Part shown: in pieces, positions 24,720-33,464 of the stretch
How the letters are laid out: each line of letters starts with the position of its first letter
How positions within the stretch are numbered: position 1 is the stretch's first letter
Source of the DNA: an uncultured Collinsella sp.
GTDB taxonomy: Bacteria > Actinomycetota > Coriobacteriia > Coriobacteriales > Coriobacteriaceae
Reading direction: 5' to 3'
Length of the DNA stretch: 46,427 bases
Assembly (NCBI GenBank): GCA_900539735.1
Contig: UQDE01000015.1
Span: forward strand, 1-46,427
Program-made: the position numbers and the translations under genes
The notes under the pieces: generated by a model
The model's input: only the letters and a program-made list of their open reading frames with translations
What the model was told of the DNA's origin: nothing
Databases searched by the model: none

Positions 24720-26046
24720 CCTTTTGCTCCTTCTTCCTAAAGAAGAGTCGAATGGGCGTGCCGGCAAAGTCGAAGGTCGAGCGCATACGGTTCTCGACGT
24801 AGCGCTGATAGGTGTCGTTGACCAGATCGCTGTGGTTGACGAAGAACGTGAACGTCGGCGGGTTGACGCCCGTCTGGGTCACGTAGTGCATGCGCAGGCG
24901 GCGCTTGCCGTCCACCACGGTATGACCGAACTCGCGCAGGTCGGTGAGGAACGTGTTGAGGCGCGAGGTGCTGATCTTTTGCGAGCGCGTCTTCTCGGCG
25001 GCGTCGACCATCGCCCAGATCTTCTCGACGCTGCGGCCGGTCAGGGCAGAGATGCGCAGGTACTGGGCCCAGGGAGCCATGACGCCCAGACGGCGGTCGA
25101 TGGTCTCCATGCAGGCCTCGCGCTTACGGTCGTCGTCGAGCAGATCCCACTTGTTGAGCAGCACAACGATGGCGCATCCGCGCTCGATGGCCAAGCCCAT
25201 GACCTTCTGGTCCTGCTCGGTAACGCCCACGGAGGCGTCGACGACGAGCAGCGCCACGTCGGCGCGGTCGATGGCGCGCAGGCCGCGAACCATGGAGTAG
25301 TACTCGATGTTCTCGTACACGGTGCTCTTCTTGCGAATGCCCGCGGTGTCGACCATGCGGTAGTGCTTGCCGTTGCGCTCGACGACCGTGTCGATGGCGT
25401 CGCGCGTGGTGCCGGCAATGTTGGACACGATGGAGCGGTCGGCGCCCAGGATGCGGTTGAACAGCGAAGACTTACCGGCGTTGGGGCGGCCGATGATGGC
25501 GACGTTCAGCGCGTCGGGGAACTCATCGGCGACCTCGTCCTCTTCCTCGGGAAGCAGGGCCACGATGTCGTCGAGCAGGTCGCCCGTGCCATGGCCGTGC
25601 AGGGCCGAGAGCGGCGTGGGCTCACCGATGCCGAGCGAATAGAACTCCCAGATGCTGTCGTTCTCGCGATCGGGGTTGTCGAGCTTGTTCACCAGCAGAA
25701 AGACCGGCTTGTCGCAGCGCTTGAGCATGCGGGCGACCGACTCGTCCTCCTCGGTGACGCCGGTGCGGCCGTCGACCACAAACAGGATGACGGCGGCTTC
25801 CTCGGCGGCGGCGAGGGCCTGGTCGCGAATGGACGTGGCGAAGACGTCATCGCTCTTGAGCGGTTCGATGCCGCCCGTGTCGACGATGGTGAACTCGCGG
25901 CCGTTCCAATCGGCCGTGTGGTACGAGCGGTCGCGCGTGACGCCGCGGGACTCATGGACGATGGCGTCCGAGGTCTGGGCCAGGCGGTTAACGAGCGTGG
26001 ACTTGCCCACGTTGGGGCGTCCGACGACGGCGACGATAGGTTTCAT
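24712..26046 (-). CDS. der: Ribosome-assembly GTPase Der (EngA)
   Basis: A 444-residue cytosolic GTPase acting in 50S ribosome maturation. Two tandem G domains: the first with GRPNVGKSTLVN at the start, DTGG and NKLD; the second with GRPNAGKSSLFN, DTAGIRKKS and NKWD. A C-terminal KH-like domain follows (RRLRMHYVTQTG, PPTFTFFVNH). The long upstream extension of the frame to 26217 is excluded: the protein starts MKPIVAVVGRPNVG at 26046, with AAGGAG upstream. It overlaps plsY by 8 bases. Confidence 0.96.
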   Translation of the reverse strand: MKPIVAVVGRPNVGKSTLVNRLAQTSDAIVHESRGVTRDRSYHTADWNGREFTIVDTGGIEPLKSDDVFATSIRDQALAAAEEAAVILFVVDGRTGVTEEDESVARMLKRCDKPVFLLVNKLDNPDRENDSIWEFYSLGIGEPTPLSALHGHGTGDLLDDIVALLPEEEDEVADEFPDALNVAIIGRPNAGKSSLFNRILGADRSIVSNIAGTTRDAIDTVVERNGKHYRMVDTAGIRKKSTVYENIEYYSMVRGLRAIDRADVALLVVDASVGVTEQDQKVMGLAIERGCAIVVLLNKWDLLDDDRKREACMETIDRRLGVMAPWAQYLRISALTGRSVEKIWAMVDAAEKTRSQKISTSRLNTFLTDLREFGHTVVDGKRRLRMHYVTQTGVNPPTFTFFVNHSDLVNDTYQRYVENRMRSTFDFAGTPIRLFFRKKEQKDA

Positions 26047-26056
26047 CTGCACTCCT

Positions 26057-27499
26057 TTAATGGGTAGGGTCAGTGGAAGTGTTAGAGTCGGCAGGCACAA
26101 TGCCAAGGATGTGCTCCAGGGTATCGAGCAGCTCATGCGGCATGGTCGACACCACATGAACCTCGGCGCCGCGACTGGTAAGGCTTGCGAGTAAATCTTC
26201 ACGATGATACTCGTCAAGCGTCATGCCGTCAGCGTTGAACATGAGCTTAGGCACAAAGAGCATAACCCCCGAGAGGTCCTGCGGCAGCTGTTCCAGAATG
26301 TCGCAGGCGACGATGAGGCCGGTCACGTCCACGTTGCCGCCAAAGTAGCGATTCTTGATGGCCGTGACGGTGCCGGCGAGCCCCTGCGGCGATTCCACGA
26401 AACGTGCCACGGTGTCGCGTGCGCTGGCGCCCGAGAGGCACAGCAGGTGCTGGCTGCGAGCGGCGATGGCCTCGCGGACGAGGGCCAGTCGCTCGGCATC
26501 GGCGGCAAGCACATCGTCCGTCTCGTCTAGGTATGAGCGGATCATGCCGATACCGTCGTAGTACTGCGGATAGCCGTCGTAAAAGTCCGCCTCGGGCGGA
26601 TCGATGCCGGCGTCCAGATAGAACTCGTCGCTCATCTGGAAGGTGTGGCGGCCAAAGCGCTCATAGGCGCGGTCCTGGAACGGTCGGATCATGGCGATGG
26701 TCTCGCGCGCTAGCTCGGGTTTGTCGCTGTATGACCAGCTAAAGCGGTTTTGGTGCTTGGTAAAACCGAGCGGCACAATGCCCAGGCTTGTGATTTGCTC
26801 GTGCTCCTCGCAAAAGCGCAGGGTCTTTTCCAGCTCCTCGCCATCGTTCATGCCGGGGCACAACACGATCTGCGCGTGAATCTCGATGCCGGCGGCCATG
26901 ATGGCCTCGAGTACGTCCATTCCGCGCTGGGCGTTGCGGCCCATCATGCGGCGGCGGACATCGGGGCTCACAGCATGGACCGATACGTTCATGGGACTCA
27001 TGTTGCGTTGGATGACGTTTTGAATATCTTCGTCGGTGAGGTTCGTGAGCGTGACGAAGTTGCCCTGCAAAAAGCTTAGGCGATAGTCGTCGTCGCGAAT
27101 ATAGAGCGTGGAGCGGCCGCCCTTGGGGAGCATCGTCATAAAGCAGAACACGCAGGCGTTTACACAGGTGCGCATGCCATCGAAGATAGGGCCGTCGAAC
27201 TCCAGACCCCAATCCTCTCCGGGAAAGCGATCGAGCTCCACGGGGGTGACGGTGCCATCGCGCGGGTCGAAAACCTCGAGGTCGACCGTGTCGTCGTCTG
27301 CCTCCCAGAGCCACACGATCATGTCGGTAAGCTGCTCGCCGTTGACCGCGAGCACGCGCATGCCCGGCTCGATACCCACATCCCACGCGGGCGATTCGGG
27401 ACGCACGTTCTTTACGAGCGCGCCCTCACCCGGCTCGGGGTCGCGGCTGCGCCCGTAATCGGCCACCTCGGCGGCGTATGCGGGTACGGTCTGGTCCAT
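26057..27499 (-). CDS. DUF512 radical SAM protein with N-terminal PDZ-like domain
   Basis: A 480-residue protein. Residues about 25-75 are PDZ-like (VRPESPAWDVGIEPGMRVLA), followed by a radical SAM core with Cys112, Cys116 and Cys119 (TCVNACVFCF, CX3CX2C), which binds a 4Fe-4S cluster, and a C-terminal DUF512 domain (NRYFGGNVDVTGLIVACDIL). Its reaction is unknown. In many anaerobic Gram-positives it is encoded next to der, as here, which suggests a role linked to ribosome or tRNA biology. The ATG at 27499 is chosen because the ispH gene ends just upstream; the earlier frame only shadows ispH. Confidence 0.92.
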   Translation of the reverse strand: MDQTVPAYAAEVADYGRSRDPEPGEGALVKNVRPESPAWDVGIEPGMRVLAVNGEQLTDMIVWLWEADDDTVDLEVFDPRDGTVTPVELDRFPGEDWGLEFDGPIFDGMRTCVNACVFCFMTMLPKGGRSTLYIRDDDYRLSFLQGNFVTLTNLTDEDIQNVIQRNMSPMNVSVHAVSPDVRRRMMGRNAQRGMDVLEAIMAAGIEIHAQIVLCPGMNDGEELEKTLRFCEEHEQITSLGIVPLGFTKHQNRFSWSYSDKPELARETIAMIRPFQDRAYERFGRHTFQMSDEFYLDAGIDPPEADFYDGYPQYYDGIGMIRSYLDETDDVLAADAERLALVREAIAARSQHLLCLSGASARDTVARFVESPQGLAGTVTAIKNRYFGGNVDVTGLIVACDILEQLPQDLSGVMLFVPKLMFNADGMTLDEYHREDLLASLTSRGAEVHVVSTMPHELLDTLEHILGIVPADSNTSTDPTH

Positions 27500-27501
27500 G
27501 A

Positions 27502-28401
27502 TTAGCGGCAAAGCTCCTTGATGCGCTCGACGGCGCACTCGATGTGTTCTTGCGGGGTTGAGGCTCCGGCGGTGATGCCGATGTGGTGAGCGTCGGTAAA
27601 CCAGGCGGCCTGGAGCTCGGAAGCTTCCTCGATGTGATACGTGCGCTCGCAGGCGTCTGCGCAAATCTGCGCCAGGCGGCGGGTGTTGCCCGAGTTCTTG
27701 CCGCCCACCACGACCATGCAGTCGCAGCGGTTGGCAAGTGTGGCTGCTGCCTGTTGACGCTCACTCGTGGCGGCGCAGATGGTGTTGATCACACGCAGCT
27801 CCTGCACGCGCGGGGTGATAGCGGCCACGACCTCAGCGAGGTTCTGCGCGGTCTGGGTGGTCTGCACAACCAGGCCCACCTTGCCCTTGAGCGACAAAGC
27901 GTTGGCATCGGCGGCACAGCTCACGACCTGCGCACCATTGCCGGCGTGGCCTAGGATGCCCTCCACCTCGGGATGGCCCGGCTCACCCACGACGAGTACG
28001 CGATAGCCCTCGCGCACCAGCCGCTCGGCGGCCACGTGGACCTTCTTGACGTAAGGGCAGGTGGCGTCGACCACGTTGAGGCCGCGCTTGCGGGCAGCAT
28101 CGATCACCTGCGGCACTACGCCGTGTGCGCGGATGATTACGGTACCCGATGCTGCGTCGTCCAGGGTCTCGGCCAGGCCAACGCCTGCCTCAGCAAGCTC
28201 GCGCACCACGATGGGGTTATGGATGAGCGGACCCAAGGTATGGACCTGAGCGCACTCACCTGCCTGCGGTGCGGCGGCTAGCGCCATATCGAGCGCACGC
28301 TGTACGCCGTAGCAAGTGCCGGCGTGTGCTGCGATCTCGATGGTAGGCGCTGTTGCCTGGTCGGACGCGGTCGCGGCAGTGTTCGTAACGTTCTCGCTCA
28401 T
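27502..28401 (-). CDS. ispH: 4-hydroxy-3-methylbut-2-enyl diphosphate reductase
   Basis: A 299-residue Fe-S enzyme for the last step of the MEP isoprenoid pathway, giving isopentenyl and dimethylallyl diphosphate. The three cluster Cys are in HAGTCYGV (Cys30), DATCPYVKKVH (Cys115) and NTICAATSERQ (Cys209); HGVVP and the E-G-H segment GEPGHPEVEGI are conserved. About 20 extra N-terminal residues precede the domain. The start MSENVT at 28401 is two bases from the plsC stop. It implies that the organism makes isoprenoids by the MEP route. Confidence 0.95.
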   Translation of the reverse strand: MSENVTNTAATASDQATAPTIEIAAHAGTCYGVQRALDMALAAAPQAGECAQVHTLGPLIHNPIVVRELAEAGVGLAETLDDAASGTVIIRAHGVVPQVIDAARKRGLNVVDATCPYVKKVHVAAERLVREGYRVLVVGEPGHPEVEGILGHAGNGAQVVSCAADANALSLKGKVGLVVQTTQTAQNLAEVVAAITPRVQELRVINTICAATSERQQAAATLANRCDCMVVVGGKNSGNTRRLAQICADACERTYHIEEASELQAAWFTDAHHIGITAGASTPQEHIECAVERIKELCR

Positions 28402-28403
28402 GG

Positions 28404-29132
28404 CTAGAACCTGCCCGGATGCTCGGCGCACAGCTCGTCTCGCATAGCGTAGACGCGGTTCATGGCCTCGGACTCAAACCATTCCAGGCGCTCCGTGCGC
28501 TTAAGCCCAGCCGGTGCGTCGGAAAGCGAGACGGCCTTGCCGGCGCGGATCCAGCACTTTTTAGGGCGCATGAGCTTTTTGCCCGCAGGCGTAATATCGG
28601 ACCAGCCGCAGATAGCGAGCGGGTTGACGGGCGCCTTGCCCATCTGGGCAATGAGCGCAAAGCCGCCGTGGACCTCGGGCTTGATCTCGCGCGAGCGGAT
28701 GCGCGTGCCCTCGGGGAAGATCAGGACGTCCTCGCCGCGCTGCAGCGCATGCTGGGCGGCGCGCAGGCACTTCATGTCGGCGGTACCGCGTTCGACGGGG
28801 ATACCGCCGACGCGGCTAAAGGCCCAACGCACAATCTTGCTCTTGGCGAACTCGGACTTAAAGATGGGACGAATGCGGCGCCCCCCAAAGAACAGCGCCG
28901 TCTCCACGGCCAAGAGCTCGGCCATCGAGGTGTGGTTGCAGATGACCACGCTGCCGCGGCCTTCCTGGCGCTCAAACAGCAGGTCAGCGTCCTCGACCTT
29001 CCAGCGCCACATGAGCTTGGAGAAGGCCCAAAGGATGGCCATGACTACGGCGACGGTGCCGCGGATGAGCACGGGGAACTCTGCATAAGGAGCGTTGTAA
29101 TAATCCTCGGGCGTCTGCTTAAACAGGCGCAT
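28404..29132 (-). CDS. plsC: 1-acyl-sn-glycerol-3-phosphate acyltransferase
   Basis: A 242-residue membrane-associated enzyme making phosphatidic acid, the next step after PlsY. One N-terminal hydrophobic segment (about 20-38); block I is NHTSMAELLAVE with His67; block III FPEGTRIRS at about 139-147; block IV VNPLAICGW. In the usual HX4D motif the acidic residue is Asp, while here the position is Glu72. That is a conservative change seen in the sequence; its effect is not known. The gene is three bases after cmk and two before ispH. Confidence 0.92.
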   Translation of the reverse strand: MRLFKQTPEDYYNAPYAEFPVLIRGTVAVVMAILWAFSKLMWRWKVEDADLLFERQEGRGSVVICNHTSMAELLAVETALFFGGRRIRPIFKSEFAKSKIVRWAFSRVGGIPVERGTADMKCLRAAQHALQRGEDVLIFPEGTRIRSREIKPEVHGGFALIAQMGKAPVNPLAICGWSDITPAGKKLMRPKKCWIRAGKAVSLSDAPAGLKRTERLEWFESEAMNRVYAMRDELCAEHPGRF

Positions 29133-29135
29133 GGG

Positions 29136-29822
29136 CTACCTCCTTTGGTTGATGAGGTCCTCGATTATCGAGACGACCTCATCGATGGTGTGGGCGGTGG
29201 AGTCGACGTGCACGGCGTCCTCGGCGGGCACGAGCGGGGCGACCTCGCGGCTGCTGTCGAGCTTGTCGCGCTGCTTAAGGGCGTCGAGGGTCTCGTCGAC
29301 CTCGGCTTCGAGCTGCTCGGACGTGAGCGGCTGGGCGTCGTTTTGGTGACGCTGCAGCACGCGGCGGCGGGCGCGCTCACGCGGGTCGGCGGTCAGGAAG
29401 ACCTTGACCTGCGCGTTAGGGAACACGACGGTACCGATGTCGCGACCCTCAGCCACGATATCGCGGTCCTCGGCGGCGCGGCGCTGGTGGATGAGCATGG
29501 CGGCGCGCACGCCCGGATAGGCCGAGACCTTGGACACGTTGGCGTCGACCTGCGGGGTGCGGATGGCGGCCGAAGCGTCCTGGCCGTCAATGGTCAGGCT
29601 CGTGTCCTCGCCGGTGCCGTTGGTAAAGCGAATCTCGATCTGCTCGGCGAGGGCGTCGATGGCCGCCTCGTCGTCCAAATCGATGCCACGGTCGAGCGCG
29701 GCGAAGGTGACGGCGCGGTACATAGCGCCCGTGTCGAGCTTGTTAAAGCCCAGCTGGCGGGCGATCTCCTTGGCGATGGTGGACTTGCCGGAACCGGCGG
29801 GGCCGTCGATGGCGACGATCAT
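29136..29822 (-). CDS. cmk: Cytidylate kinase
   Basis: A 228-residue cytosolic kinase that phosphorylates CMP and dCMP. P-loop GPAGSGKSTIA at residues 7-17, LDTGAMYRAVT substrate loop, GRDIGTVVFPNA with the CMP-binding Arg-Asp, and the LID segment DPRERARRR. GAAAGGAAG precedes the ATG. It is part of the run rluB-cmk-plsC-ispH, a gene order widely seen in Gram-positive bacteria. Length is normal. Confidence 0.96.
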   Translation of the reverse strand: MIVAIDGPAGSGKSTIAKEIARQLGFNKLDTGAMYRAVTFAALDRGIDLDDEAAIDALAEQIEIRFTNGTGEDTSLTIDGQDASAAIRTPQVDANVSKVSAYPGVRAAMLIHQRRAAEDRDIVAEGRDIGTVVFPNAQVKVFLTADPRERARRRVLQRHQNDAQPLTSEQLEAEVDETLDALKQRDKLDSSREVAPLVPAEDAVHVDSTAHTIDEVVSIIEDLINQRR

Positions 29823-29888
29823 GCAATGCTTCCTTTCGATGGGTGACGTGCTGGTATGGTTCGCGGGCGTTGGGGCGCGGCGGGTTGC

Positions 29889-30851
29889 CTAGCCCGTGTA
29901 GCGCTCACGGTAGGTGTTACGCTTGGGTGCGGAGCCGTGGCTGCCGTGATGACGCGTGCGGCTGGCGAGGGTTTCCTGAGGCTTGCCACCGCGTTTGGCG
30001 CTCGCCTGCTTGGGTGGGATACCGCCGGCCTTGAGGATCTGCACCTCGCGGTCGGTGAGCTCGCGCCACGAGCCCTTGGCCACATCCTTGAGCTCCAGGC
30101 CGGCAAAGTTGCAGCGATGCAGACGAATTACCGGATGGTGAATCTTGCTCAACATGCGCTTAACCTGATTCTTGCGACCCTCGCGGATGATGACCTCCAC
30201 GGCGGTGGTACCGGGCTTAACCCCCTGGGGAGCTACGGCCTCGGCCTCGCGTGCGGTGATGACGCGGCAGATTGCCGGCTGGCAGACGCCATCGTCGAGC
30301 TCGATGCCGCGGCGGAGCGGTTCTAAGTCGCGATCGGTCAGGTGGCCGTCCACGAGCGCCTGATAGGTCTTGTAGACGTGCTTGCTGGGGTGCAGCAGGT
30401 CCTGCGACAGATCACCGTCGGTGGTAAAGAGCAAAAGGCCCGTGGTGTCGCGGTCCAGGCGGCCCACCGGGAAGAGCCCCGGAAAGCGGTTGCGCGGTAC
30501 CAGGTCGGCCACGCAGGGGCGCTCCTGCGGGTCGCTCATGGTGGTGAGGTAGCCGGTCGGCTTGTAGAGCATCAAGTACACGGCGCCCTGGTTGAGCTTG
30601 ACGGGCATGCCGTCGACCTCGATATGGTCGCGGTCGACGTCGACCTTGGTGCCCAGCTCGGTCGCGACCTGACCGTTGACGGTCACGCGTCCGGCGGTCA
30701 TCAGGTCCTCCGACCCGCGGCGGCTCGCAACGCCCGCGCGCGCCAAAAAGCGCTGCAGGCGCATGGTGTGCGGGTAGACAGGCTGGGCGTCGGTTGCGGG
30801 CACTGCGTTGCCCATGGCGCGCGTCTCCCCTACTTCGTTAGTCCTCGTCAT
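29889..30851 (-). CDS. rluB: 23S rRNA pseudouridine synthase (RluB/RsuA family)
   Basis: A 320-residue enzyme isomerising a uridine in rRNA. After a 27-residue lead, an S4 RNA-binding domain begins MRLQRFLARAGVASRRGSED and the catalytic domain carries the Asp in FPVGRLDRDTTGLLLFT. The closing part (RKNQVKRMLSKIHHPVIRLH) is the family KRM motif. A basic tail of about 40 residues ends the protein. The ATG at 30851 overlaps scpB by 14 bases and has GGAGG upstream; frames beyond lie inside scpB. RluB-type is assigned from context; RsuA/RluE members look similar. Confidence 0.92.
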   Translation of the reverse strand: MTRTNEVGETRAMGNAVPATDAQPVYPHTMRLQRFLARAGVASRRGSEDLMTAGRVTVNGQVATELGTKVDVDRDHIEVDGMPVKLNQGAVYLMLYKPTGYLTTMSDPQERPCVADLVPRNRFPGLFPVGRLDRDTTGLLLFTTDGDLSQDLLHPSKHVYKTYQALVDGHLTDRDLEPLRRGIELDDGVCQPAICRVITAREAEAVAPQGVKPGTTAVEVIIREGRKNQVKRMLSKIHHPVIRLHRCNFAGLELKDVAKGSWRELTDREVQILKAGGIPPKQASAKRGGKPQETLASRTRHHGSHGSAPKRNTYRERYTG

Positions 30852-31566
30852 GCATATCCTCCGAGGTCTCGTCGACGACCAGGGTCTCAAAGTCCTCGAC
30901 TGCCTCAACATCTTCAACATCGGTATCGAGCAGTTCGCGCTCTTCGTCCAGATCTTCGGCCTGCTCCTCGAGCGTGGACTGAATGCTGCGGCCGCTTAGA
31001 CGCTCGCGGATAAACTGGCGCGACTGCTCGTCGGGGGCAAACTGCTCCAGATCGGGCAGGTCGCGGGTGGAGCGCAGACCGAACTTTTCCAAGAAGGCGT
31101 TGGTCGTGCCGTAGATGATGGCTTGACCGCGCTGGGGATCGCGGCCGAGCTCGCGCACTAGACCCTTGTCCACGAGCGACGCGATGACGCCGTCGGAGTT
31201 GACGCCGCGGATGCCCTTGACCACCTCGCGCGTCACGGGCTGGTGGTATGCGATGACGGCCAGGGTTTCGAGCGCCGCCTGCGACAGCTTTTGCGTGTCC
31301 CAGCTCAACACATAGGCCTCGACCACATCGTGGTAGGCGGGATGTGTAAACAGGCGCCAGCCACCGGCGACCTCGCGCAGCTGAAAGCCGCGGTTGGCCT
31401 CCTCGTACTCAACCTTGAGCTCGGCGAGCAGCGACGCGCACTCGCCGGGGGCGATATCCAGTGCGCCGGCCAGCGCGGGCGCACTCACCGGGTCGCTCGA
31501 CACCAGCAGCAGCGCCTCGAGGGCACCTTTGAGGCTGTTTGCCTCCAGCGTGGAAAGGGTTGACAT
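30838..31566 (-). CDS. scpB: Segregation and condensation protein B
   Basis: A 242-residue protein acting with ScpA and SMC in chromosome condensation. Two winged-helix domains in residues 1-185: LKGALEALLLVSSDPVSAPA, then QAALETLAVIAYHQPVTRE and IRGVNSDGVIASLVDKGLV, and GRAIIYGTT-like GQAIIYGTTNAFL. The last 55 residues are acidic and unstructured. It starts 12 bases after scpA. Length and motifs are typical, apart from the long acidic tail. Confidence 0.95.
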   Translation of the reverse strand: MSTLSTLEANSLKGALEALLLVSSDPVSAPALAGALDIAPGECASLLAELKVEYEEANRGFQLREVAGGWRLFTHPAYHDVVEAYVLSWDTQKLSQAALETLAVIAYHQPVTREVVKGIRGVNSDGVIASLVDKGLVRELGRDPQRGQAIIYGTTNAFLEKFGLRSTRDLPDLEQFAPDEQSRQFIRERLSGRSIQSTLEEQAEDLDEERELLDTDVEDVEAVEDFETLVVDETSEDMHDED

Positions 31567-31577
31567 GGTTGCGGCTC

Positions 31578-32390
31578 CTATTCGGTGAGCTCGGGGCCCT
31601 CGCCGGGCACATAGGCCTCGGCGCCCTCGACGCGGTTGATTTGAATGGTTCCAAAGATCTCGTCCTGGCTCAGCGTGAGCGAGCCGCGCTTGGCGAGCTC
31701 AAGCATGGCAAGGAAGGTGACGACGAGCTGCTCGGTGGTGGCATCGCCGTCCAGCAGCTCGCGGAAAGTGCAGGTTTGGTGCGCCATGGTAAAGCGGTCG
31801 ACTGAGGCCACGGTCAGGTCGAGCGGTACGCGATGCGGAGCTACGTGCTCGGCCTCCAGCAGGAAGGTCTGTCGCTTGCCGTCCAGGTCGGCGCAGATGA
31901 CGGCGAGGCCGCGCAGGGTGATGCCGGCCAGGTAGTCGGGCATGAGGCCCAAGAACTCGGGGTCGGGGCCGGCCACACGCGGGTGCATGCGGCTTTCGGC
32001 CTGCATGCGGGCACCGAGGGCCGCAGCCGCGCCTTTAAACTGTTTGTAGGCAATCAGGCGTTGGATCAGGACCTCGCGCAAGGCGTCGCCGTCGAGCGTG
32101 CTGAGCTCCTCGAGGTCTTCGTCGAACTCGTCATCGTCGTCATCGGCTTTGCGCGGGGCCTCCTGCGGCACCAGAGAGGCAGCCTTGATGTCCAAAAGGG
32201 TTGCCGCGACCAGCAAAAAGTCGCTCGCCACGTCAAGGTCCAGCGCCTCGATGCGCTCGGCCTCGGCAAGGTACTGCTCGGCCACCTCGCTGATGGAGAT
32301 GGCGCCGATATCTACTTTTTGGCGGGTTACCAGCTGCAGCAGCAGGTCGAACGGTCCGCTGTAGACCTGCGTCGACACGCGATACGACAT
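31578..32390 (-). CDS. scpA: Segregation and condensation protein A
   Basis: A 270-residue kleisin that bridges the SMC heads with ScpB. The N-terminal helix pair starts YSGPFDLLLQLVTRQKVDIG, followed by AEQYLAEAERIEALDLDVAS and the helix DFLLVAATLLDIKAASLVP. An acidic insert DDDDDEFDEDLEEL lies mid-protein. The C-terminal winged helix contains VTFLAMLELAKRGSLTLSQ. AAAGGAGG precedes the ATG. Co-transcribed with scpB. Confidence 0.94.
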   Translation of the reverse strand: MSYRVSTQVYSGPFDLLLQLVTRQKVDIGAISISEVAEQYLAEAERIEALDLDVASDFLLVAATLLDIKAASLVPQEAPRKADDDDDEFDEDLEELSTLDGDALREVLIQRLIAYKQFKGAAAALGARMQAESRMHPRVAGPDPEFLGLMPDYLAGITLRGLAVICADLDGKRQTFLLEAEHVAPHRVPLDLTVASVDRFTMAHQTCTFRELLDGDATTEQLVVTFLAMLELAKRGSLTLSQDEIFGTIQINRVEGAEAYVPGEGPELTE

Positions 32391-32474
32391 CTTCGACCTC
32401 CTTTGACGGCGCCTTCGCGGCGCGGTTTGGGTGCATGTTGCGACCGTTTTGCACGGTCGACCTGTAAGTTTACC

Positions 32475-33158
32475 TTAGATGCCGGCGATTGCGAAGTTGA
32501 GCAGCAGCTCAGCGAGCGGATACACGGTAACGTCGAAATAGCGGCCGATTACGTCGATGCCGGTCCACGTAGGCAGCAGGTACAGCACCAGGATGAGGAT
32601 GGGCATAGCGTATTGCTGCAGATGGTAGTAGTTGTTGAGCGCCTTGCCCTTGAGGAAGGGCACGATGATCGACGAGCCATCGAGCGGCGGGATCGGGATG
32701 AGGTTGAAGAACGCGAGTGACAGGTTGACCACGATAAAGGTGGCGCCGAAGTTCATGATCTGTGACGCCAGGGCAAAGGACATGCTGGTGTAGAGGCTGC
32801 CATATGCCAGGCGCATGAGGACCGCGGCAAGACACGCGAGCGCGATGTTCGATGCGGGGCCGGCAACGCTCACCAGGACCTCGTCGCGCTTGGGGTGCTT
32901 GAGGTTGTTGAGGTAGACGGGCACGGGCTTGGCGAAGGCGAACACCGGGCCGCCGGCGGCAAGCATGAGCAGCGGCAAGATGATGGTGCCAAACGGGTCG
33001 ATATGGTTGAGCGGGTTAAGCGACACGCGGCCGCGTGATCGGGCCGTCTTATCGCCGAGTGCCCAGGCCGCAGCGGCGTGCGCACTCTCGTGGATCACGA
33101 TGCCGACGATGACGGCGACGGCGCTCGCGAGCAGGTTCATGATGTAGCTGCTGGACAT
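32475..33158 (-). CDS. Site-2 (M50) membrane metalloprotease
   Basis: A 227-residue integral membrane protease, with zinc ligands in IHESAHAAAAWALGD (His23, Glu24, His27) inside the first hydrophobic segment and the third ligand in PIPPLDGSSI near residue 155. Five or six membrane helices. This compact form without PDZ domain is the common Gram-positive/actinobacterial YwhC-like type; its substrate is not known. GGGGAG precedes the ATG. It lies between scpA and a small membrane gene in the same direction. Confidence 0.9.
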   Translation of the reverse strand: MSSSYIMNLLASAVAVIVGIVIHESAHAAAAWALGDKTARSRGRVSLNPLNHIDPFGTIILPLLMLAAGGPVFAFAKPVPVYLNNLKHPKRDEVLVSVAGPASNIALACLAAVLMRLAYGSLYTSMSFALASQIMNFGATFIVVNLSLAFFNLIPIPPLDGSSIIVPFLKGKALNNYYHLQQYAMPILILVLYLLPTWTGIDVIGRYFDVTVYPLAELLLNFAIAGI

Positions 33159-33167
33159 GGTGCTCCC

Positions 33168-33464
33168 CTAGCGGACGCGGCGCGAGGCGCGAGCGAGTAG
33201 GTAGTCGGCCACAAACAGGATGACGGCCACGATGGCGTAATCCAGGCGGAATACGCCGCCAAAGGGCGAGGTGATGACGCCGTAGCCGGCGATGGCGCTC
33301 GGCAGCGCGCGCGAAAGCTCGACGACAAAGCCCACAATCTGCAGCTTGGCGGTGAGGCCGCTAAAGCACAGCAGCACGGTCATCGCGCTCATAAAGATGC
33401 CGCAAACGCGGCAGGCGATGGCGATGATGCTCATCGCCACGGCGGCGGCCTTACGAGAGTTCAC
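33168..33464 (-). CDS. Small membrane protein downstream of ABC-F
   Basis: A 98-residue protein with three hydrophobic segments (about 9-30, 33-50 and 70-88) and a basic end ASRRVR. It starts at a GTG at 33464, inside the last 14 bases of the ABC-F gene, with GAGGAG seven bases upstream. The frame continues upstream to 33584 only as a shadow. No family recognised; the M50 protease gene begins 9 bases downstream. Confidence 0.6.
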   Translation of the reverse strand: MNSRKAAAVAMSIIAIACRVCGIFMSAMTVLLCFSGLTAKLQIVGFVVELSRALPSAIAGYGVITSPFGGVFRLDYAIVAVILFVADYLLARASRRVR

